A stretch of DNA of 64,000 nucleotides, from NCBI GenBank assembly GCA_964023205.1, contig OZ026842.1, forward strand, positions 6,300,408 to 6,364,407, given 5' to 3'. Shown in pieces: positions 45,747 through 57,100 of the stretch. The DNA is from Lutraria lutraria (lineage: Eukaryota; Mollusca; Bivalvia; Venerida; Mactridae). Position 1 is the stretch's first letter, and every line of letters begins with the position of its first letter. The translations under genes were made by a program, and so were the position numbers. A model generated the notes under the pieces. The model was given only the letters and a program-made list of their open reading frames with translations, was not told the origin of the DNA and ran no database searches.

Positions 45747-47501
45747 TTCTATACACGGTCAATATGAATCTGACTAACTACTTGAAAATGAGATGTAGTT
45801 GACGGCTGATAATGTGTATTCAGAGACCATATAAGGAAATGTATTTTATTTATTTACACTTTAATAATTTTAATACATTTTTGTATCGGTGATTTATTAT
45901 TTTTGTATGCTTAATATATTACATAGCAAAAATACAAGTGATAAAAATTAATGAATTGGAACTTGTCAACAAAACTCTTACTAATCTTAAATGAGTTATC
46001 TCGTCGTGTTCGTTAAAGCAAATGTGATGAATGATCACAATCAACGATATAATACTGGTAGTGCCATTTAATAAATGTCAAATTGTTATATGAGAGAGAT
46101 TAGGTCAATATAAAATTTAACTGGGCCGATATCAAAACATCTGGGCCAATACGAGAAACCTGAGATAATACAAGATTCAAGCATTTTGATTCGTTGAGAA
46201 GGAGGACCCATACGAAAATAAATTGATAATAGACATAGAAATTGACACCATCTTGAAAAAAGTACCGATTAAGACCCTCGGAAGTTAGTTTAATAGCTGA
46301 AAGCAGTTTGCTCCCTCTAACCTGTGATATTCATTGGTGTAACGCAACCTTAGAGAGATTTTCACGGCGCGTAAGTTTACTGGAGAAAATCTGTTGTCAG
46401 CAGACGATCACGAACGGTAAATTGTGAGAAAAGTCTTTATAATGCCTTTATAATGTCCTTTATATCAAAGCTGTATATTATATATACAATATTATTACAT
46501 GTATAGTTAATAAATTAAATTTTCGTTAATCAAGTGATTTCATATTGGCTTTGTCATTGGGCTTAGGCAGGGATGCTATATTACATGTAAAGAATCGAAA
46601 ATTGACAAAAAGTAACATTAGTGGTCCATGATCGACACAAGTTCCTCGTAGTTTTTATTTGTTTGTTATTAATTTTAACAACTTATTTTTTTTTCTAAAT
46701 TAAATTTGAGAAAGAAATGCTTATATTATGTAAGTTTTGTAGGAAAGAAATGTTTACGTTATGAAAGTTTTGTTTGATTTATGAGCTCAAGCAGTGATGC
46801 TATACCTGGCTCAAGACGAAATTTTCACTGTATTTTTTTTATTTTAAATTAAATTTTTAAAAGAAACGTTTATATCATGAAAATATGTATGAAAAATTGA
46901 AATACATGTAGTATATTACATTATGAAAGTTTTGTACAATTAAATTTTATGTCGTGAAACTTGTTTTCGAATTATCAGCTGAAGGTGAAATTTTCACGGA
47001 ATTAACTTGTGAAAGAAAAGTTATATTATGACAACAAATGTACGATAGAATGCTAAAATTTGACTTAAATTCGTGAAAGAAACTTTTATATTATGAAAAA
47101 ATGCAATGAGTGAATCGCTGGGCATGAAAATCGTGTCTTGCACATCTACACTTCATGGAGATGACATATTTTAAGTTTCATTGCAATCGCTTGAAGAATG
47201 TGGAAGTAGTTTGCGCCATAAACTTTAAGCAGACAGGCAGAGCGACAGACAAAACATACGCTTATATACACCTAACTGCTGATACAGAAAACATTGGTCA
47301 ACATAGTAGAAACATAATTACTAATATAGTAGAAATATATTAAGAGAAGCTATTAACGTTAATAAGAAACATTGATAAACCAATATTTCTGACACCCTGA
47401 AACTATACCATCCAGTTTGAAGCCATTACTTAAGACACAAAACCATGACGTCTATGTTGAAAAAACAAACAAATATTGAATGTTTATTTAGATTTTTACG
47501 T
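45747..47501. other. interval between the convergent FMO and exchanger genes
   Basis: Contains FMO 3' UTR, a dispersed repeat at 46085-46545 and diverged motifs 'gaaagttttgt' / 'ttatattatg' to about 47100. A 62-residue frame at 47155 lies in a sequence resembling other 'cagacaggcagagcgacagac' repeats. No gene seen. Confidence 0.4.
46085..46545. mobile_element. dispersed repeat, intact relative of the one split at 50600-51790
   Basis: Starts GAGAGAGATTAGGTCAATAT, contains GAAAGCAGTTTGCTCCCTCT and GGTGTAACGCAACC, and ends near TCAAGTGATTTCATATTGGC. The same landmarks occur in order at 50603-51790 but separated by an insertion. Confidence 0.65.
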
Positions 47502-48149
47502 TCATACAGACATCTGTTTTTCAACAGGTTTTTTGTCCCCTAAATCAGTCATCTGGATTTCAATGCTATCTGGGTCTGTCATTGCATCTTGTCGCAATAA
47601 ATGTCCGGCATGTTGTGATGTTTGCGTTATCACCATTGGTGCTCGGCTTCGATCCGTTTTCTCATTTGTAGCACTATTTTCATCATTTTCGTTGCTGGTA
47701 CTCTGCTCTGCTACTGAAGCAGAAACCAGCTTATCACTGGAATGGACTTCATCCTGTTTCTGGAACGAGACCCTTTTTGTGTCTAATTGATGATCCTTGT
47801 TTTTGTCATCGTAATTATTGTTACTCAGTAAAGGTTCATCAGGATCTGTTTCCTCATTCACCTCAAATACCGTGTCATCTATTCCAAATGTAGGCGTCAT
47901 TGGTAACTGCTCTGAGGTAGTAGTCAAGTCTAATGTTAGAGCCCGTCCAGACTTTAGATTTAGTCTTGTATCAGATGTACGGCGTATGGCAAGATCTGTC
48001 CTGTCTTCATCCCAAGATAAAGCTCTCCCCACTGGTTGATGTATGGTATTTAATTTTGCATTCTTTTTGTATTTGTTTCTCAAGTGACAGACGTAATTAC
48101 GGCGATCATCTTTAACAAAATTTTTGTCATGGAAATGTAAACCAGTTTG
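47502..48149 (-). CDS. exchanger terminal exon (cytosolic tail)
   Basis: 215 codons and TGA at 47504-47502. Starts [19 protein letters not shown], has [20 protein letters not shown], many Ser/Thr with acidic neighbours, and ends VEKQMSV. Acceptor catttcag at 48150-48152. An AATAAA lies just beyond the stop (47488-47483). Confidence 0.92.
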   Translation of the reverse strand, partial: QTGLHFHDKNFVKDDRRNYVCHLRNKYKKNAKLNTIHQPVGRALSWDEDRTDLAIRRTSDTRLNLKSGRALTLDLTTTSEQLPMTPTFGIDDTVFEVNEETDPDEPLLSNNNYDDKNKDHQLDTKRVSFQKQDEVHSSDKLVSASVAEQSTSNENDENSATNEKTDRSRAPMVITQTSQHAGHLLRQDAMTDPDSIEIQMTDLGDKKPVEKQMSV

Positions 48150-51100
48150 CTGAAATGTTAAAATATATAGATTTAGTCTACTGTAACTATACCGGTAGTA
48201 TTTATGATAAAACTTACAACACACAAATAAATTTATGATACCGGTAAAACATGATTATGTACAACAAACAAATACATTTTAGCCTCTCATTTCTATTTAG
48301 TTTTTCAATCAGGAATGGACATAAAGCAATAACTTCCAGTTACAAGGTCTGTCCTTAAAACACATAGATTGACAAAAAGATCATTCCATAATATTAATTT
48401 GCTAATACTGCGGAATCATTAATTTTTGTTGGGGATTTAATTTCGTGGATTGGCTCATGGAATGCAGAGATAAAGCATTTTTTTCAAAAATCAAAATCAA
48501 TGAATTTGTATCCTCTTGAAATAGCTATTTTCGTAAAAAAAACACGAAAATTCAGTCCAATGAAAATAAATGAAAATATAGTATTCCATTCCTTCTTAAG
48601 AAATTATTCATGTCTACATAATGACAATGATAAATAAAATACATTGTTAATAAGTAAAGCCATATAAAATAGTTAATTAACGTAAATATAAAATATTGTT
48701 TGTCATCAAATAATAATGGAATTGAACAAACTGGCAATGACAAATATATAAATATATACTGTATTTAAAGCATGTACATTGTACTTAATAATATATATCA
48801 AATTAAATATGGTTATAAATTTTCAAACCTTTTTAATTGTGGTTATTATTTAGTAAAGCTATGTGTGGATCATACAACATTAATAGGTGTAAATTAGAGG
48901 TTAATCTTATAAAACAATGACTAGCAAGATTCAGTAAACATGTATATTAGTCAAACACAATTTTTTTATTAATAGAATTTTTTAATTTGCCTGCTTTGGA
49001 AGCTTTTGAACCAAAAATAATGAAATGTTTTAAGTTCTATTTGTGCAGCCTTAGTGACATTGTAAAAATAGTGCCTGTCATCTGGATAGGTCAGTAGAAA
49101 AGGTTGCCTGTTCGGATATTACCATTCTTAAAATACAATGTAGTATAAAATCGCCATGGTGTTTTGATTAGAATATGGTTCAAATCCAGAGATTAAACGA
49201 ATGATGAAATTATGACAAACCAAAGAGACAGCCATTTACAAAATGATGAACATGCTAACACGGCATTTTGTTGCTGCATTGTTATTAAAATCTATTGAAA
49301 ACTTATTATAGAACTTAGAATAGTACTACAACAATATCTACATGATGATTCTCTTGAGACAGGAACTATGTCCACTTTCCAGACAAGGGAAAATTCAGCA
49401 TACAGTATAAATATGTTTTGTATATCAGACCCAAAGTTGAAAATGTTTCGTGTGACTGATGTGAAGTTTACTGGCCAAAACTGGCGGACCTGCAAATTTT
49501 GAAAGGCCGTTTGGGTGTCATGCAATCATGAGTAGTATTTCCCAACTACCGTACTAGCTGTATCTTTACAACACATGAAAACTTGTAGTTGATGCCTTTA
49601 GTAGAGTAGGTGTCAGAGAAGCCAATCTTGGAAATATCCCACATAACATAAACCAAAATAATAAGAAGTCAGACAATGTGATTTTATTTAAAGTTGATAA
49701 TTTAATGTGCTACACAATCTAATCAATTTAACTATGATGCATTGAGTATTTACAGCATGTATAAAATACTAAAACCTTAATTTTAAACTTTTCAATTATG
49801 AAAATTAATGAATGAATTTAAATAGAGACTTTCATTAAATGTTGGCATGACAATAAAACAAGGTGTTCATATGTTGTGATTTTAGTACAAAATAAAGCTC
49901 ATAATATTTTATCTACAACTAATGGCATTATGTGGACAGATTATTGTTCAGAAATATAAAATAAGTTATATGTAAATGTATTGTAACCAATTAGAAAATA
50001 TAAATTTATTCTGTTTAAAAATTTAGAAACACAATGCCCCCTCCAGGTGACCTTGACCTTTGAGCTACTGGCCATAAAATTCACAGGTCCTGTAGAGGTT
50101 GTCATGAGGAACAAACATAAGAAGTTTGATAACAATAGGTGGAAGCGTTTTGATTTTACCGGCAAGGTTAAAGTTTGGTACAAACAGACAGGTCTTAGGC
50201 TAGTTTAGAGATTTAAATGAAAGAATCGGTTTGAGACAGCCAATAAAAAACACCCTTGAATGTGTTGAAAGCAAGAAAAATAGTTGATGCAATCAAAAGT
50301 TATAAACTGTCGTAATGGTATCAGATGCATGTATTATGATATACCCTGTATAAAATTTTCTTACATTACAGTTCCCACTTGTAATTCCTGATTTTACAAT
50401 AAAATGTCCACATCATGCCTATTTGCAATATATGTTTATAATAAAACAAACCAACAACCATATAACTGCTGTATACTTACATTTTCAAACTAAAACATAT
50501 TTTAAATAAACAAAATATAACATAAAGCATGGAGATAAAAATAAGCAATATTCATGATTATTAATCAACAGTATAATATTTGTAGTTACACTTATACAAT
50601 GCCCAGTATTGTATGAGAGAGACTAGGTCAATATAGAGGTCATTATATGGGCCATTATGAGAAAACCAGGGCCAAGATGTGAAAACAGTCAATATGAAAT
50701 TCAAGCAATTTTTTGATTGGTTGAGGAGGGCCAATATGAAAATTGATAATAGAAATAGAAATGGACCTCATCTTGGAAAAAGGTACCGACTCAGACCCTC
50801 AAAAGCTATTTACATGTATATATCTGCAAGCAGTTTGCTCCCTCTGACCTGTGTTATTTATTGGTGTAGTGCATGTCGCAGGGTGACTTTACTATATTAT
50901 TATATCTATTATACTTTATATCTTTGGCCACTTGTATACCAACTATCATTATCATCGTCATTAACTTTGTTCCAGTCCGGAATGGTACGGTCATATATAT
51001 TTTTTATATATGACCATACCATAGTTCACTGCACTAGCGCATTTGCCGTTTAGCCTTCGTTGTGTAAAGACACACGAAGTGTTGAGTAGACGTTAAATTT

Positions 51101-54100
51101 ATAATTTTGTTACCCTCCTTACGGAACCTATGGTATCAGAGGGTGTTGTTTGTGGGTTTACCTCAGAGATACTGAAAGAATGAAGTAACACGCAATGAAT
51201 GTAAAAGTTTACTCAATGCCTCGTGTGTCTCCACAACACGAAGGCTAAATGGCAAGTGCCTGGCCACAAGTACAAAACATAAAATATAAAATGATATGAA
51301 ACATGACATTCAACAACAAATGGCATATAGAACACAATGCAAATATTACCTGAAAGAATGAAGTAACACGCTATAAATTTATCGTTTACTCAACGCTTCG
51401 TGTGTCTTCACACAGCAAAGGCTAAACAGCAAGTGCACTAGTGCAGTGAACTTGATGATAATGATAGTTGATATACAAGTGGCCAAAGATATAAAGTATA
51501 ATAAATATAATAATAAGTAAAGTCACCCTGCAACACGCAACCTTTGAGAGATTTTTTACAGTAATTTACTGAAGCACATCCGGTGTCAGTAGACGAATAT
51601 AAATGGCAAATTGTGAGAAAAAAAGTTTCTATCATCTCCACTTTCACAGTTGTAAAGTATACAATATTACACAGTTAATCAATAAAATTCTCATTAATAA
51701 AGTGATTTCATATTGGCTCAGACAGTCATATTGGCCCGAGACAGTCCATCCATGGCCCAATAACAAAGCCAATATGAAATCACTTGATTAATAACATTAT
51801 AATTTAAATGTAGGCAATATTCATGTATCTAAATGTAGGCAATATTCATGTATCTAAATGTAGGCAGTAAGTTTTTCAAGATGTAGCAATAGCAATTCTG
51901 TATTTCAACACTGTATGAAGTTTTAATAGCATTTATGTCATAAAAGTCAGATCAGGATCAACTATGAAATCTCGAAAATGGATTTAGTAATGATACAAGA
52001 AAAACTTGCACTATAAGTAGCAAACTTGCAAGAAATTTTTGAACATCTATACAAAGCCACTGAACAATATTAACTATAAGCAAATAAAAAAATCTAGCAA
52101 AATAAACTAAGGAGATACAACTGACAAAATATACATGTACGGAGCAATCACCAACTCATGACCTTACTGGGTAAACTGTTGTTAAAACATACCCAGTAAT
52201 TCTATCATAGCATACACCGTTCAGTTAAACTTTGCTTGTTAGAAAGACACTCTAGTACTTACAGAGAGGTTTGTAATAATGAAATAATAAACTTGTATTG
52301 TAAATGTGCATTTTTATTCATCCAAAACCTGACATGTACTTGTGAATGAAACATTAAATAAGACCCTGACATGCTTTCAGTTTGAATATATCAGGTGAAT
52401 TATACAAAATGTTAACATATAGGTACACGGGTACTTACATTCCTGGATGTGGAGAGAGCTTGACGGAACAATTTCTGTAGATCAACACCCTCTGGTGTCT
52501 CTGAACTACGTAGTGATCGTTGTGAGGCCAGACGTTCACGCCTTGATCGAATCCTCTCTGTAACGAGACATGGTAACATTTAACAAATAAATTTCAAATT
52601 TATTAACACGTAAGGCATCTGCTGATAAACTGATATATAGCATTTATAAAAACATTCAGCATATACATGTATGCATTTTTTCAAAGCAATTGTATACATA
52701 GTCAAAGCAGTGTTAGCCACCTCTAACTAAAAGACTATTTTTAAATAACCAGTTTATTAAGAACAAAAATGACCTCGGACTAAAGGCCATTTCTATAAAG
52801 GTCACATTTTGTCTTTCTGCAGGGAGGCCTTTGTTCACAGGTTTGACTGTATACATTTAACTAATCATTATATTTGTAGATAATATTCATCAAATACTAT
52901 TAAATTAAAGAGGTAAGTCATATCTTCAATTACTGAAACTAATTGTGTAATATCTCAATATAATAATTATGGTATTTGCTTGTGTGCAAGTTTAATAAAT
53001 CAACAAGCGGTCCACAAGTGTTGTCAATGCTTGTCTGTTCATTGCCTCAGTGAGATCTATCCACCAATGAAGTTTCATGTTGCTACTTCTAATAGTTTCT
53101 GAGTTATGAGCTATATTCCACAGTTTTTCCACAGACACAGACTATGCATTGATAACAATAACTTGACTTTTTCTTCGAAAACAGCCAAGCTAAAAATGAT
53201 TAGCGCGAAGTAATTAGTGTTATAACACAATGAACCATATAACATAAACCATATTCCAGACCAGGCTTACATGGCCTTACTGATAACTATACTTCCTGTA
53301 TCTTAAGAATTAATGTTTCGAATTCTAGAAGAAAAAATATCACACCGTCTCTCAGTAAAGCCTTCTGTTCAAATTCATCATCCAATCCCTTAAGGCAAGC
53401 TGAACTGTCCACATTCCTCCTGTAAATATACAAAACATGATTATACTGACAGCTGACTAGTGAAACTTAAACCATTACATTGACAAGCAATGATGTAATG
53501 ACAGATTTGTATCTTAACTTAGAATGATTTCATAAATACTCCATGTCAGATCGGGAGAAGAAAAGAAATAAAAATTGAACATCTTCCCAGGTTTAAACTT
53601 ACAAATCCAAGAACTATAGATATGACACTCAACTGATAGAGTTAAATGGACGGGCAGCCATAGCACTGGATAGAAACAATGTTTTCAAGTGATATTATGC
53701 AGCACTAATGATTTACACTATCAAAATGAAAAACAGGAGACAAAAGTAGAGGAAAATAGCATAAGCATTATCAGCAATCAAATTGTCCAAGATAACATGT
53801 TCTGCCCACAAGGGACAAACTTATGCACCTCATGTATGTAAACCTAATACTCTCCTACACTGCACCAGCTACTATTGAATCATTATACCTCCAATGAATG
53901 AAAACATGGTATAAATAAAACAATATATTCTAACCAATTTCTTTAATACAAATTATTTCACTCAATGTTTGCATACTTTACGGTCATACAAATAAAACAA
54001 TACTTACAAATCAGAAGCAACTCTAGGAAGATTAGATGCTCCACATAATCTTAAGTTCTTATAATGTTCCCTGAAAGTAACAGTATCAAATTCTTATAAT

Positions 54101-57100
54101 TTTAGTTTTAACCTATTTGGCTCATCTTGGAATTAGCTTACTTTATGCATATAATCATTGTAAACTCAAGTCACTTAAATCAGTCAAGAATTCCAGTTTT
54201 TATGTCTGCTTGGAAAACAGGAAAAATTCCATAAAGGAAAAGATGTGTTTTGGAAATACAATGTCACCTACAGATGACCTTGACCTTTGATCTATTGTCC
54301 TTAAAATGCATGAGTCCTGTAGAGGTTGTCATGAGGAATCAACACATGAAATTTGATTATAGGTGGAAGCGTTCTGATCTTATAGGCAAGTTTACGGTTT
54401 AGTACAAACAGACAGACTGACAGACAGACAGGCAGGCCAAAAACAATATACCCCAGGTCTATCTATACAGGGGCATGAAAATAAAGGTGAATAAAATCAA
54501 GCTCTATTAAGTGATGACAATTTATAATACATTATAAAACTTGTAAGACAGATTGAATATCTTCTGGTTCCGTAACAACACAAATTAAATCTAGAGCTTA
54601 CTTCATCATAAGTAATTCTAGAGCTTACTTCATTATAAGTTATTCTAGAGCTTACTTCATCATAAGTTATTCAACAGCTTACTTCATTATAAGTTATTCT
54701 ATAGCTTACTATTTACTTCATTATAAGTTATTCTAGAGCTTACTTCATCATAAGTTATTCAACAGCTTACTTCATCATAAGTTATTCAACAGCTTACTTC
54801 ATCATAAGTTATTCTAGAGCTTACTTCATCATAAGTTATTCTAGAACTTACTTCATCATAAGTTATTCTAGAGCTTACTTCATTATAAGTTATTCAACAG
54901 CTTACTTCATCATAAGTTATTCTAGAGCTTACTTCATTATAAGTTATTCTATAGCTTACTTCATTATAAGTTATTCTAGAGCTTACTTCATCATAAGTTA
55001 TTCAACAGCTTACTTCATCATAAGTTATTCAACAGCTTACTTCATTATAAGTTATTCTAGAGCTTACTTCATCATAAGTTATTCTAGAACTTACTTCATC
55101 ATAAGTTATTCTAGAGCTTACTTCATTATAAGTTATTCAACAGCTTACTTCATTATAAGTTATTCTAGAGCTTACTTCATTATAAGTTATTCAACAGCTT
55201 ACTTCATCATAAGTTATTCTAGAGCTTACTTCATCATAAGTTATTCAACAGCTTACTTCATCATAAGTTATTCTATAGCTTACTACTTACTTCATCATGA
55301 GTTTTTCGTAGTATTGGCTAATCTCATTGAGGTCACATTTTGTTGGATCCCTGAGAAAAATTGGTCTTATGTGTTTGTCATCAAGACGATCAAACTTCTC
55401 CTACAATGGAAAGATCAAAAGTCCTTACTGATGTTTATCTTATTAGGATTTTAATACACTTATAGATAAAAGTCCTATGTGGTCCACAAAAAGTGCATTA
55501 TCTTTTTTGTTTGTAATCATACATTAATAAAAACAGTACCATTGGTAAGAAGACACTACGACTTGCTGAACCAGTTTCTGAATAAAGGTCACCTGTCAAT
55601 AAAGGCCACCATTTCCAAGACCAGATTTTGTTTACAGGTTTTTATAGTCAATGTCTAAATATTTCTTTTTTCTCAAAAGAGACAAAAATGTTGCAAAAAT
55701 ATCAAAGTTAACAGTAAGCAAAAACAAGTGGGCAAAGATGGCCCTTTATCGCTCACCTGAGAACAAAGACACTATAATTAATGACCAGATAATACAGTTT
55801 CCATCTCATATAACCCATTTTTACGTAGATTTTGAGATGAAGGTATAATACTGTTAAACAAGCTAAAACGTAGCAAATTTTCTAATCCAAGGGTCCGTAA
55901 CTCTTGAAGATGAATATTATTTAAACTTGTCCAAAACCATAAGGTCATACACATTCATTCTAAATATGATTAGGATCAGTGAATAAACGAAGGCGCTAGA
56001 GTATAAACAAACTCAAATATAGCAAATTTTCAAAGTCAAGGGCCCATAACTCTTGAAGTTCTGGTCAGATTCTGCCCATAATCAAACTTGTCCAAGAACT
56101 TTTGGTAATACATATTTACTGAAAATATTATTAGGATTGGTGAATAAATGAAGGCGCTAGAGTGTAAACAAACTCAAATATAGCAAAAATTTCTAAGTCA
56201 AGGGCCCATAACTCGAGAAGTTATTGTTTGATTTTGCCCATAATCGAACTTAGCTAAGACATTGTGGCCATATACATTGTGAGCAAGTTTGATTAAGATT
56301 TGTTAAGAGCTGTGGATGCTAGAGTGTAAACAAACTCATTGTGGCCGGATGCCGGCTGCTGGACGCCGGACATTCATCGATCCTAAAAGCTAACCTGATG
56401 AAATCAGGTGAGCTAAAAATTATTATTATTATTTTTTAATTCATAAGTATACAAGTACATGTAACTTATCAGACTGAATGCAATAATATAAAGTCAGTTT
56501 AAAGACTTACTCTTAGCAAGTATTTTCCAGATACACCAACAATCTCTTCTATACCAGCCATCAGGTGATCGGACACCTGCAATATAATGTGTGATAATCG
56601 ATGTCAGTTAAAGCCATCCGTAATAAATGTTTGTTAATGGTGACTCTAACTAGAGAATTTACATAGGGTAGGTAGGTAGGAAATTTTTTTTATAATTTTT
56701 TTTTTTAATTTGAACAAAAAAATATGTCAGAAAGTTATTGGGTAGGGCCATTTTTGATAAGTAGGTAGCTTTACCCCAAACAAAATATTAAGGATGGCCT
56801 AAGGGTTCATTATATCACAGAAGACAAGGTAACAATATAGATATTGTAGTGTTAACATACAAACAATTACAGTTAAACCTTATACATTTGTGATGATATC
56901 AAAAACATATAACCTTTAAAACTATTAAATTAACCTAACTAAATATTGGTAAAATGTGTGATATCTTTTCATGACTTACTTCAATCAGTCACATTAGTAC
57001 AGTTATACTGTCCACTTCCCTACATAAACTAACCCCAGACGTGGTGTCTAAATACATTAGATGCAGAATGTTTACTATTTTGTGTATTCCTATTTGTAGA

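Larger units (their letters stand above)
48150..52438 (-). other. last intron of the exchanger gene
   Basis: 4.3 kb, AT-rich. Contains a dispersed repeat at 50603-51790 split by a 660-bp inverted-repeat insertion, and a 'ccaggtgaccttgacctttga' repeat at about 50035-50200 shared with 54258-54475. No gene seen. Confidence 0.6.

Noticed and set aside
47476..48115. Plus-strand frames of 60-104 residues opposite the exchanger tail exon
   Set aside because: Antisense shadows; the minus-strand reading has splice support and continues the exchanger.
51438..51647. Frames at 50679-51053 (+) and 51438-51647 (-) sharing the same peptide segment
   Set aside because: The shared segment is the long inverted repeat of the 660-bp element read from both ends, not a gene family.
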